Shown here: one piece after another, positions 1-9,561 of the stretch
How positions within the stretch are numbered: the first letter of the stretch is position 1
Layout of the letters: each line of letters starts with the position of its first letter
From: Gnetum montanum
Taxonomy: Eukaryota; Streptophyta; Gnetopsida; Gnetales; Gnetaceae
Assembly (NCBI GenBank): GCA_015680685.1
Contig: MNCI01001382.1
Span: 62,001-126,000 of the forward strand
Length of the DNA: 64,000 bases
Reading direction: 5' to 3'
Program-made: the position numbers and the translations under genes
Notes under the pieces: model-generated
The model's input: only the letters and a program-made list of their open reading frames with translations
Told to the model about the DNA's origin: nothing
Databases searched by the model: none

Positions 1-465
1 AATATTTCCTTATCCATGGGATATACCATCACTAGCTCATCTACGCAAAGCCTCTTGGACCATCCATGATCCATGTGCTAAAGAGGAAAAAATGAAGGCA
101 CTTTTTGATGACTTCTAGATTTTAGCAATATCAATACTAGTAGTAGGATAGCATAGACCTCTAGGAGAAAAAGAATGTGATGAAGAATCCTCTACAACAC
201 ATGAGCCTCCACCTCTAAGCATGATGTAAATATCTCATCTTGTTTCACTTCATTCAACTAACACCTACAAATCTTGTTATATTTTTCAAATTATTTGTAT
301 CTTGCATAAATTTTTGTATCCATGTTAATTATATGTAAAAATGGCACTCAAGATTTTTCTATTTGTTAGAGTTAGTTAATTAGTTTCATACTCCCCTAAA
401 TTTTATGAGTAACTCAATCCAATTTTCTTTACTTGAGGATGATTTTTTAGCTAGTTATGGGGGTA
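1..465 (+). mobile_element. 3' internal remnant of old gypsy element Gy-0
   Basis: No coding domain is recognisable. The last 40 bases carry the words ACTTGAGGATGATTTT and GGGGGTA directly before an LTR-like TGATGAAG. The same arrangement precedes the 3' LTR of Gy-A (31970-31998) and, reversed, of elements B, C and D. This is therefore the 3' non-coding tail and polypurine tract of a related + strand gypsy element whose body lies left of the window. Confidence 0.55.
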
Positions 466-1328
466 TGATGAAGTATCAATAAGTTAACTACACTGACGCT
501 TCTTGCCTATCAATGTAATTTTGTTAATGCATCCTTAGATGCATTAGTGCATATCAATCAATGCTAATCCTTCCTAAGCCTAGATAAATGTGTACACTAG
601 CTACATTTATGACATCTTTGGTACTTCCTCTAGTGAATCTCTTGTAATTTTCTTTTGTAAGACTCAGTAGAATTTTCCTCTGAGTGCTAGTGGTGTGGAT
701 TGAAGTGATTATATAGAATTTTATTTGATTACAAGATGTGCAAGGATACTTTTGCATAATAAAAATAAAATCAAGATTTCTTCTCTCCATCGTAGCACTT
801 GGATTACCATTTAGTTTACTTATAAGTCTTTTACTTTACATGCACTTTACTTTTCGATACTTAAGAATTTAATATTTTTTTTCTATAACAATGTGAGTAG
901 GACCACTTCGAGCATAATATACTAGTGCTTGGTAATCCCAACAATGAATATTTAATATGGGTAGTAGTAAACACTTGGTAACCAAGTAGTATTAGTATAA
1001 GTTTAGGATGTGTATGAAAAGTGGGAATGGATACTCTATGTTTAAAAATGTTTAACTTACCTTTAGTTCAATTAATTAGTTAAAGATTAATATTTCTATT
1101 ACATCATCTCTTAACACCTTTAACAATAAAATATAATAGAATTATAATAATAAATATCTTACACCTTAGTCATACTTAGCGATACAAACAAAACTATCAC
1201 AAGTGATGATTGGGAAGATAATGACCAAAAATCATAACTATTGAGAATAAATGCTACTTATGTAGAATGAGTTTATGGAATTTAACCAAAATGGGTGGAC
1301 ACACTTGTGATTCATATAGTTAGGCATA
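466..1328 (+). repeat. 3' LTR of Gy-0, main part
   Basis: It starts with TGATGAAG just after the GGGGGTA tract. From about 940 to 1328 it runs parallel to the Gy-A LTRs: a 'cttggtaa' zone, a 'taggatgtgt..gtgggaa' zone, 'atcttacacc' and 'tagttaggcata'. It is interrupted at 1328 by Copia-1, and its last bases, ending in CTCATCA, resume at 8281. It is more diverged than the Gy-A LTRs, and the GATATC cluster seen in those is not visible. Confidence 0.6.
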
Positions 1329-1333
1329 GAGAC

Positions 1334-2446
1334 TAGGGATCAAGAACTTAGAAAGGGGGGATGAATAAGTTCCCCAGATCACATGTAATACCTTTTACAA
1401 AAAAACACAAGAATTACATGGTTTCCCAACTTTGGTAGTCCACACTTAGAGGGTGGATTCCTTGAACACCTCCAAACATTGTTTCTTCCAAAAATGTGGT
1501 TTAGAGGGCATCATAACCTTCACAAAGTTTAAGCTTAGCTAGGGAGAGTTTTTTCACTACAACAACTCTCAACCCACATGGTCCCAACAAGCGCAAGGGT
1601 GATTTAAAGGATCCCATAACATGTACAAACTAGAGCTCCACTTTAGAGTATATTGATACAACAAAACAACTTAATCCTAGAGGATCCCAACAAGCTCTAA
1701 AAGTATGCCTTCTTACAAGAAGCATGTCAACTCCTTAAGGTAGTTAAAAAGAAAATAATTATAGAGATAAAATGTAACTCAATTTACAAATTTCTTGGAT
1801 AATAAAGTAGAGTTTCATAAAAAATAAAAAAAATGATGTGATAATTCAAGTATTCAAGTACAGTAGCATAAGATAGTTAATGATAGCTTTAATGTTGATA
1901 ATGTTTACATCATACTCAAGGATTTGAAATATTCTTATAGCATCAAAGTTTCCAAAAATACCTCAAAATTTGTACAATGGCTAGTGTAGATGTCTCTTTT
2001 AAAGTTGGTATGGCTACCTGAGATCTACCTTAACTCTAGAGAGACATCTCTTTCTAAAGTGGGACATCCCTAGGAAGACATATTCTTTCCAAAGGAGATG
2101 TCTCCTATTTTTGGAAGACATCTTCTTGTGAAAGACTTCGTCTTAGCCAATATGTCTTCTATTCATTGGAGATGTCTTCTTAACATTTGAGCTCTAGTTC
2201 TTGAGGCTTTCTCTCATTAATTTGGCTTCTTTGCAATCCTTTAAGCATCATCATTTGGTTTGTAGTCTTTGTTTTCAATCTGTGCTCATTCAAGTTCTCA
2301 TCTTGCCATGTAGTCTTTACTTTGTCATTTCGCTAAAGTTCTCGTCTCTTTGAGTTCTTTCCCATGTCCTATAAATACATCATCTACCAAAAACATTCTA
2401 TTGTTCTCCATTTTCTTTAAGGTTTTGACATACTAAAAGGTTAACA
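1334..2446 (-). repeat. 3' LTR of Copia-1
   Basis: Read on the - strand it begins TGTTAACC and ends ..GATCCCTA. It pairs along its whole length with 7162-8275 and with the two Copia-3 LTRs. It carries a cluster of TGTCTC/GAGACA words at about 1991-2180. Confidence 0.85.
1991..2180. promoter_or_regulatory. Cluster of AGATGTCTC-like words in the Copia-1 3' LTR
   Basis: Exact TGTCTC or GAGACA occurs at 1991-1996, 2041-2046 and 2099-2104, with several one-base variants around them. TGTCTC is the core of the auxin response element. Whether it acts here is unknown; the clustering and its conservation in Copia-3 are what can be seen. Confidence 0.45.
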
Positions 2447-2475
2447 ATATTCTCACTTTTGGTGATGTTAAAAAC
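2447..2475 (-). promoter_or_regulatory. LTR-proximal polypurine tract of Copia-1, degenerate
   Basis: On the - strand it reads CATCACCAAAAGTGAGAATAT directly before the LTR start TGTTAACC. The corresponding Copia-3 tract (43977-43998) is better preserved, with AAAAAGGGGAAGAT. Confidence 0.6.
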
Positions 2476-2573
2476 TTAACAAAATGGGTTAGCAGTCTCT
2501 AGAAATCATTAAGTCATATATTCGCAATATCACTCATGTCATTAGTTTAAATGTACCCATCAGATTCCAAGGT

Positions 2574-2683
2574 ACACTAAATCATAGTTATTCATGTCAT
2601 TTTGCATCCTCACATCATAATCACCAACACACTAAATCATAGTTATTCATGTCATTTTACATCCTCACATCACAATCACCAAT
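2574..2683. repeat. Tandem repeat, two 55-bp units
   Basis: Units 2574-2628 and 2629-2683 both start ACACTAAATCATAG and differ at a few bases. They lie between the two PPTs of Copia-1. Confidence 0.75.
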
Positions 2684-2700
2684 AGTTCCAATCTATCAAA

Positions 2701-2724
2701 TTCTCCCCCTTTTTGGACAACATC
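2701..2724 (-). promoter_or_regulatory. Second, better-kept polypurine tract of Copia-1
   Basis: On the - strand it reads GATGTTGTCC then AAAAAGGGGGAGAA, the classic plant copia PPT, about 255 bases upstream of the LTR. Doubled PPTs are described in Sireviruses. A matching internal tract lies in Copia-3 near 43455-43485. Confidence 0.55.
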
Positions 2725-2869
2725 AAATAGGGCTGGAGTAGAACTCCCCCTAAATACATGCAAGAAAATTTTTTTGTTGTTTAAGAGCAAAAAAATAACC
2801 TTTTTTTTGTTCTTTAAGAGCTAAAAATAAAGATAAAAATATAAGGAAACTTACTTGATAGGACAAGGT

Positions 2870-3584
2870 CCTATTCCCATATCATTACATAGAGTATTCA
2901 AGCTTCCCTCATCAAAGAGATTTTGTGAAAGCATTTGCTAGCTAATTTTTAGTTCTAATAAATTCTAGTTTTATGTCCCCACGTTGATTATGTTCTCATA
3001 TAAAGTGATGTTGAATCTTAATGTGTTTAGTGTGTGAATGTTGAATTGGATTTTTTGTGATGTTGATGATGCTATTGTTGTCACAATAGATGCTATTGAT
3101 GTGTAGATTGAGATTGTACCCCTAGGTATTTGAGTGTTTCTTTAGTTCACAAAAGTTGAGCATGAAAAATCCCAACTAAGATCTATTTAGCTCCTTTTGT
3201 GGAGAGCACTATAAAATTTTTCTTTTTGGTTGTCTAAGAAACAAGGCTTCTACCTAGGAAAAAGAAATTTCCACTTGTACTATGGTAGTCATTGTAAAAT
3301 CTTGCCTAATCAGCATCACAATATCTAGCAAGATCAAGTGGGGAATCCTTTGGATCCCAAAGGCCCCAGTTAGTGGTACCTTTTAGATAATGAGAAATAT
3401 GCATAGCTACTTTTAAATGAAACTCTTTTGGGATAGCTTGATATCTAGCACACAATCCTAGACTTAATTCTATGTCTAGTCTACTAGCAATTAAATAAAG
3501 TAGGCAACCTATCATACCTGTATAGAGCTTGTGATTAATAGGATTTCCTTGATCATCTTTGGCAAGCTTGAAGCTTGCATCCAT
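2870..3584 (-). pseudogene. Copia-1 RNase H region and RT C-terminus
   Basis: The open part (3306-3584) encodes the RT/RNase H boundary typical of copia pol. It has a 'GCLLYLIASRLDIELSLGLCAR' -like stretch (family: G-S-L-LYLTaSRPDI..), a YLKGT motif, and an acidic YCDAD end where the RNase H catalytic Asp sits. Below 3300, broken frames still show 'KNPIQHSHTKHIKI' and 'NAFTKSL', the conserved RNase H C-terminal signatures (family: R.KHIdi, ADIFTK.L). Stops and frameshifts separate these blocks. No function is expected. Confidence 0.8.
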
Positions 3585-4330
3585 AGGAGTGATTTTTACC
3601 TTAACATTAGCTAGATTTAATTTTAGTAGAAGATATTTAACATACTTTGTTTAACAAGTGAATGTTCCATCTATAGTTTGATCATTTCAAATTTAGATTG
3701 CATAACAACTAAGAATTTCTTGCAAATAGTTTCATTAGTCACACAAAAGATTATATCATCAACATAAATTTGAACTATAAGCATATCACTATTTTTCTAT
3801 TTAAGAAATAAGGTGACATCAACCTTACCTCTTTCAAAACCATTTAATGTAGGATGTTGGGAAAGTCTTTCATACCAAGCTCTAAGAGCTTGTTTAAGTT
3901 CATAGAGAGCCTTCTTAAGTTTATAAACATAGTTTGGTTTGATAGGATCTATAAATCCTTAAGGTTGATCTAGTGCCATTTAGGAAGGCACTCTTAACAT
4001 CCATTTGATATAGTTTGATATTTTTAATACTAGTGTATGCCAAAATAAGTTGAATAGATTCTAGTCTAGAAGCAAGGGCAAATGTTTCATCAAAATCAAT
4101 TTCTTCTTATGATTATATCCTATGGTAACTAGTCTAGCTTTATTTTTAACAATATTTTTGCTTTCATCAATTTTGTTCCAATGATTGATTGATGGTCTAG
4201 TTTAGGTACTAAATACCATACTTTTTTTCTAGTAAATTAATTTAGTTCATCATGCATAGAAAAAATCCATCCTTCTTCTCCTTTTCGTTCTTTGAAGTTT
4301 TTGGGTTCAAGTCATGAAAGATATGCTACA
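3585..4330 (-). pseudogene. Copia-1 reverse transcriptase remnant
   Basis: On the - strand the codons at 3755-3766 encode Y-V-D-D, the catalytic signature of copia reverse transcriptase, preceded by LIVQI and followed by II. Upstream, broken frames retain the polymerase region, including the area around 3930-4030 matching 'PYG..L.TKLK..LY'. Many stops interrupt it. It lies between the integrase and RNase H blocks, as expected for copia (IN before RT). Confidence 0.75.
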
Positions 4331-4494
4331 TAAGAAGAAATTACCTTACTTTGTCTTCTTGTGTAAATAGCATCTTGTACTTGTCTAATGACATTGTTAA
4401 GAAATTTTGTTCTACTATGTCTAGTCATTTCGGGTTGAGTGGAAGAAATTTCCTCAAGTTCATCTTCTTTCTCTTCCTCTTATTCACTATATAC

Positions 4495-5300
4495 TTATAT
4501 ATTTTTGTCAATTTGAACTTGAGTGGAATTTGATAATTTTTGAATAGAAATAATTTTATCATCATGTTGTGAAGTAGTAACATCATGATCATAAATTTTA
4601 TCATTTATAGTTTCTTCTACAATGTTTGTCATTTTATTGAAATCTCTATAAGCTTTGTTAATTATTGAATATACTAAGAAAATCCCTTCATATGTTTTAG
4701 GATCAAATTTTCTTAAGACCTCCTTATCATTCAGAATATAGAAATTTGAACCAAAGACTTGAAAATAACCTACTACAGGTTTTATACTAGTCCATAATTC
4801 ATAAGGAGTTTTAGAGGTAAACCTTATTCCCATGACTCTATTGGAAACATAGCAGGTTTAGCCCAAAAGTGATAGGAAATATTTTGGCCATTCACTATGG
4901 TTCTTCCCATTTTATTTAAGATCCTATTTTTCCTTTTAGCTACATCATTTTGCTAAGAAGTTCTTACAATAGAAAATTGGTGAAGTATGCTGTTCATTTT
5001 GCAAAATTGCTCAAACTTGGCATTCTTGAATTCTCCTCCATTGTCACTCCTAATAACTTTAACACCATAGCATTTTTCTTTCTAGATCTGATTGCAAATT
5101 CTTAAAAAATTATCAAATACCTCATCCTTATGATATACAAATGCAACCTAACTAAAGCAAGATTAATCATCAAAAATGGTTAGAAAGAACCTTTTCTTTT
5201 CCAAACTAAATTTTTAAGAAAGACCAACTACATCCATATGGAGTAGATGTAAAGGATGAGATGAAAATATATAATTTTTCATACCAAACCTTACACTTGT
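4495..5300 (-). pseudogene. Copia-1 integrase remnant
   Basis: At about 5030-5050 the - strand encodes V-I-R-S-D-N-G-G-E, the integrase core motif holding the second catalytic Asp and its neighbours. The open stretch 4495-4833 holds the C-terminal part typical of copia integrase: K-T-P-Y-E-L-W, then Y-F-Q-V-F-G-S-N, then K-F-D-P-K-T-Y-E-G-I-F-L-V-Y-S. It ends in the hinge before RT. Stops occur upstream. Confidence 0.8.
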
Positions 5301-5312
5301 TTGCTTTCCTTT

Positions 5313-5744
5313 CTAGCAAGCTTTACAAGTGTTCAAATTAAATTCTTTAAGTTTGGGCAACCCACAAATCATTTCCTTTGTTACAAGAGTTTGAAGAATT
5401 TCTTTGTTTATGTGGCCTAGCTTCCTATGGCATAGACAAGTGTTGTCTATACTACTAATCAAGCATTTAGATATAAGATTACAATTGTTTTCAAAGATAG
5501 TTATGGAAAAATTTCCTTTTCTATTTTCTTCTATTACAATGTCTCCAAAGTTTAAGACTTGTATTCTACATGTCTCTCTAGAAAATGTTACACTAAAATT
5601 TAAATCACGGAGTTGACTAACACTAAGAAGATTATGTTTAAAGCCTTTAACAAAGAACATCTTATTTATAATTGATATTCCTTTACCTTTTCCTCCTGTG
5701 GTGCCAATACTTGTGATTGGAGCCTCCACATTGTCTCCAAACAC
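5313..5744 (-). pseudogene. Copia-1 protease end and GAG-pre-integrase domain
   Basis: The 143-codon open stretch contains F-V-K-G-F-K-H-N-L-L-S-V-S-Q-L, the conserved junction after the copia protease. It then has the GAG-pre-integrase zinc-binding pattern: C-x-R-K-L-G-H at about residue 106-112 and C-K-A-C at the end. This HHCC-type module precedes integrase. It is the best-kept coding segment of Copia-1. The N-terminal half overlaps the first unit of the 300-bp triplication. Confidence 0.8.
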
Positions 5745-6479
5745 GATAGTTCCACAATTTTGTTGTAGAAGTGGGTAAAGTAGGTTTTATCATCTATCAT
5801 GTACCTTGATCATCCACTATCAATATACCACATACTTTTATTGGCATTAGATAGAGCTATTTGAGCCATTAGGTTCTCTAGAAAATTTTACACTAAAATT
5901 TAAATCACAGAGTTGACTAACACTAAGAAGATTATGTTTTAAGCCTTTAATAAAGAACATCTTATTTATAATTGGTATTCCTTTACCTTTTCCTCCTGTG
6001 GTGCCAATACTTGTGATTGGAGCCTCCACATTGTCTCCAAATAGGATAGTTCCACCATTTTGTTGTAGAAGTGGTTAAAGTAGGTTTTATCACCTATCAT
6101 GTACCTTGGTCATACACTATCAATATACCACATACTTTTATTGGCATCAGATAGAGTTGTTTGAGCCATTAGGTTCTCTAGAAAATGTCACACTAAAATT
6201 TAAATCACAGAGTTGACTAACACTAAGAACATTATGTTTTAAGCCTTTAACAAAGAGCACCTTATTTGTAGTTGGTAGTCCTTTACCTTTTCCTCCTATG
6301 GTGCCAATGCTTGTTATTGTAGCCTTCACATTGTCTCCAAACATGGTAGTTCCACAATTTTGTTTTAGAAGGGGAAAAGTAGGTTTTATCACTTGTCATG
6401 TACCTTGATCATCCACTATCAATATACCGCACACATTTTTTGGCATCAAAGAGAGATATTTGAGCCATTAGTTTCTTTT
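5580..6479 (-). repeat. Three exact-length 300-bp tandem copies of the Copia-1 protease region
   Basis: Units start at 5580, 5880 and 6180, with identical 300-base spacing marked by 'ctcta|gaaaat'. The third ends near 6479. Each unit spans the protease active site (on the - strand W-Y-I-D-S-G) and the following V-K-G-L-K-H-N-x-L-S-V-S-Q-L block. Units differ by scattered substitutions, so they are not a recent assembly duplicate. Because 300 is a multiple of three, reading frame is kept across units, although each now carries stops. Confidence 0.85.
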
Positions 6480-7145
6480 TAGGCTTCCTCTCTTTTTGTT
6501 TCAAAACCTAGAAAGTTCCTATCCTAGATTGTGTTTGCCAAAAACTAGCATATTGTTTCATCATAAAATGGGCTTGAATATGATCATATTTTCCACAAAA
6601 TAAATAATTTAATATTCTAGACTTTGATGTTTTACCAAACCTATATTTAATTTCTTTTATAGATTCACTCAAAAATTCATCATTTTAACTCTTTTTTGTG
6701 GGCTTCTATAAAGAATTCTTATTCATCTATTCAATCACATTGGTTATTTTTTGAATCTTAGCCTTAAAGTTTGAGTTTTCTTTCTTAATATATGAGCATT
6801 CCTCATTAAGAGTCCAAATTTTCATTTCCTTGTCATGTAAAACATCTTTCATTTTGACACATAAGTTTTAGAAAGACAACTTCATGATAAAATAGCCCAT
6901 ACCTTTCTTCAAAAGAATCTTCATTGTTTGGCCTTCCCTTATTATCTAGATTGTAACAAGTTTTATCACCTTTGCAATTAATCTTTCTTATTCCTAAATG
7001 TAAAGAGAGGAATGAAAGATTTACATTTACAAATGTGATGTACTATGTAAAGAGAGGAATGAAGCACATTAATCTCCTTATTCAATTGTGTTTGACTTTA
7101 ATTTTTCCTTCCTTATTCATGTTTCTTTATCTACAAGAGACAATT
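6480..7145 (-). pseudogene. Copia-1 gag remnant with decayed zinc knuckle
   Basis: Around 6560-6620 the - strand reads F-C-G-K-Y-D-H-I-Q-A, a decayed C-x2-C-x4-H-x4-C nucleocapsid knuckle. Higher up, a Lys/Glu-rich, possibly coiled-coil stretch follows. The UBN2/DUF4219-type gag N-terminus present in Copia-3 is absent, so gag appears truncated by a deletion. A short direct repeat, TGTAAAGAGAGGAATGAA, occurs at about 7000 and 7046. Confidence 0.55.
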
Positions 7146-7146
7146 A

Positions 7147-7159
7147 GGCTTTGATACCA
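7147..7159 (-). promoter_or_regulatory. Primer binding site of Copia-1 (initiator tRNA-Met type)
   Basis: On the - strand it reads TGGTATCAAAGCC, one base off the usual plant copia site TGGTATCAGAGCC, and starts two bases after the 5' LTR. Confidence 0.75.
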
Positions 7160-7161
7160 CT

Positions 7162-8275
7162 TAAGGATCGAGAACTTATAAAGGGGGGATGAATAAGTTC
7201 CCCAAATCATAAATAATACCTATTACAAAAAACACAAGAATTACATGGTTCCCCAACTTGGGTAGTCCACACTTGGTGAGTAGATTCCTTACACATCTCT
7301 AGACTTTGTTTCTTCCAAAATGTGGTTTAGAGGACACCACAACCTTTACAAAGTTTGAGCTCAGCTAAGGAGAGTTTTGTTTCTATGACAATGCTTAACC
7401 CTAAAAGGTCCCAACAAGCTCAAGGATGCTTTAAAGGATCCCATAACCTATACATAATAGAGTTCCATTGCATAGTGTTTTAATGTAGCAAAACAACTCA
7501 ATCCCGCAGGATCCCAATAAGTTCTAAAAGGATGCCTTCTCTCAAGAAGCACATCAATCCCTTAGAGCAATAAGAAAAGAAAAGAATTACATGGAGAGAA
7601 TGTAACTCAATTTACAAATTCCTTGAATAATGAAGTATAGTTCCATAATAAATCAAAAAAATGATGTAATAATTCAAGTACACAATTACAATAGGATAAG
7701 ATAGTCAATGATAGCTTTGATGTTAATAATGCTTGCATCATACTCAAGGGTTTGAAGTCTTCTTATAACATCAAAGTTTTTGAAAATACCTTGAAATTCA
7801 TGCAATGGCTATTGTATATCTCTCTTTCGAAGTTGGGACATCTACCTGAGATCTACCTCAATTTTGGAGAGAAATCTCTTTTTGAAGTGGGACGTCTCTA
7901 GGGAGATGTCTTCTTTCGAAAGGAGACATCTCCTATTTTTGGGAGATGTCCTCCTATGAAAGACTTATTCTCAACTAAGATGTCTTTTGTTCCTTGGGGA
8001 TGTCTTTTTAATATTTGGGCTATGGTTTTTAAGGCTTTCTCCCATTGATTTGGCTTCTTTCCAATCCTTGGAGCATCTTCATTTCCTTTGTAGTATTTGT
8101 TTTCAATCCATGCTTGTTCATGTTCTAAGCTTGCCTATGTAGTATTTACTTTGTCATTTCTCTATAGTTCTTTTCTCATTAAGTTCTTGTTCATATCCTA
8201 CAAACACATCATTTACAATAAACATTCTATTGTTCTTCATTTTCCTTAAGGTTTTGACATACCAAAAGGTCAATA
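7162..8275 (-). repeat. 5' LTR of Copia-1
   Basis: It is the partner of 1334-2446 (1114 versus 1113 bases) with many substitutions between the two, showing an old insertion. On the - strand it is followed at once by the primer site. One exact GAGACA remains (7924-7929); the other copies seen in the 3' LTR are mutated. Confidence 0.85.
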
Positions 8276-8280
8276 GAGAC

Positions 8281-8296
8281 TACTTGTTGCTCATCA
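8281..8296 (+). repeat. Terminal 16 bases of the Gy-0 3' LTR
   Basis: TACTTGTTGCTCATCA lines up with the end of the Gy-A LTRs (TACTTCGCTACTCATCA). It lies directly after the right copy of the 5-bp target duplication GAGAC, so it completes the LTR broken at 1328. Confidence 0.6.
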
Positions 8297-8538
8297 ATAA
8301 GAAATAAAAATCATACATAATAATTGGTCAAGTAGAATAATCAAAATAAAAATAATTTTATTTGAATTAATATTGAGTTAAGTAGGTGGAGGATAAATAA
8401 AATTTTGATATTGAATTAATGTAATACTATTATAATGTTAGCCTTTTTTTAGCAAAATATATGAACATCATTTTGAACCATTATAATGGATTCAAATCTT
8501 TGGTGAGCTAGCTTTGAGCTATCTATGAATAGTACAAG
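8297..8538. other. Short spacer between Gy-0 and Gy-A
   Basis: This is AT-rich sequence without a recognisable domain or repeat. Its last five bases, ACAAG (8534-8538), form the left target duplication of Gy-A. Confidence 0.5.
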
Positions 8539-9396
8539 TGATAAATCATGTTTTTCATATGCTCCAATATTGGAGTGGCCGTGATATCAGGTACACGATA
8601 TCATGGCCCAAAATGTGATATCGTACATTTGATATCATAGGGTTACTCCTAGGTCTATAAATATAGCCCTTAGGCACATTATTGAGAGTGGGTTTTGGTA
8701 GTCAAGTAGTGAAACTCTTGAAATTTGTCCATTTGAGAGTTAGAATATTTTTCAAGTGCCCGTAGTAGAAGATCTAAGTGTGATCAAATCTTTATTCAAG
8801 AATTCTTGTACCTAAACACACCATTTTGTTGGCAATAAAGATGAGCTCTTTGATTCACCTTGCAGCACTTGAGACTTTCTTTCTTATGCATTTACATATA
8901 TTGTGATTTCATTCAGTTTACATTAATTTTATTCATTTGGTAATTAATTTTGATTCATTAAGCAACTAATTAAAATACACAAGCACAACCCCTTCAAACA
9001 TACGTGTGATACTTGGTAGCTTAGAAATGATTAGTGTTTGACAACATAGGAGTGTTTACACAAAGTCTAGGATGTGTTTGGGAAGTGGGAACAATTACTT
9101 ATGTTAGGCTAGATTAGATCATAGTTTTCTTAGCAACTTAAACACTCTCACTTTCATTCTTGTTCTAGACAAGTAAATTTATAAAACACAAAATAATAAA
9201 AATCTTATGCCTCAGTCACACTTAACCATGTAATTACATTCCACAAGTGGGACTAGGAAGACAATGAATGAACAACATGCATGCACTATTTAGCTCTATC
9301 ATACTTGGTAATTAAAGTCTATGGAATTCGATCGGATCACACGTGAACACCTATGATTTTGTATGGTTGGACGTAGGGGTACCTTGCCACTCATCA
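8539..9396 (+). repeat. 5' LTR of Gy-A
   Basis: It starts TGATAAATC and ends CTCATCA. It carries a GATATC cluster (about 8583-8634), a TATAAATA box (8656-8663) and an AATAAA signal near 8838 for transcript ends. It pairs throughout with 31999-32869. Confidence 0.88.
8583..8663 (+). promoter_or_regulatory. Promoter of the Gy-A 5' LTR: GATATC cluster plus TATA box
   Basis: Four copies of a CGATATCG-like palindrome, with CpG sites partly decayed to TG/CA, are followed 20-odd bases on by TATAAATA at 8656-8663. The same order occurs in the LTRs of B, C and D. The function as promoter is inferred. Confidence 0.6.
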
Positions 9397-9397
9397 T

Positions 9398-9415
9398 TGG
9401 CATTGCTGGGGACTT
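9398..9415 (+). promoter_or_regulatory. Primer binding site of Gy-A (tRNA-Asp type)
   Basis: TGGCATTGCTGGGGACTT starts one base after the LTR. It is a decayed form of TGGCGCCGTTGCCGGGGA, complementary to plant tRNA-Asp 3' ends and usual for Athila/Tat elements. B, C and D keep better versions. Confidence 0.65.
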
Positions 9416-9561
9416 TAATTCTACATGCACTATCTAAACCAAGTGAAACTTAGTAACCTTATTGTTCAAATCCTTAGAGTCAAATCTTATGAAAATAAAA
9501 ATTAGAATTATAATTAAATTAAACATTAACTACACACTACCTATAAGTAAATTAACATAAA

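Larger units (their letters stand above)
1334..8275 (-). mobile_element. Copia-1: complete but decayed Ty1/copia retrotransposon
   Basis: This is a 6.9 kb element flanked by a perfect 5-bp target duplication, GAGAC, at 1329-1333 and 8276-8280. It has two LTRs of about 1.11 kb, a primer site matching initiator tRNA-Met, and polypurine tracts. Read on the - strand, domains follow the copia order: gag remnant, protease, GAG-pre-integrase, integrase, RT, RNase H. Frames are broken by many stops, so it cannot make a polyprotein. The gag N-terminal domain is missing: only about 0.5 kb separates the primer site from the zinc-knuckle remnant. The PPT form and doubled PPT suggest the Sirevirus group (inference). 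It inserted near the end of the Gy-0 LTR. Confidence 0.85.
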
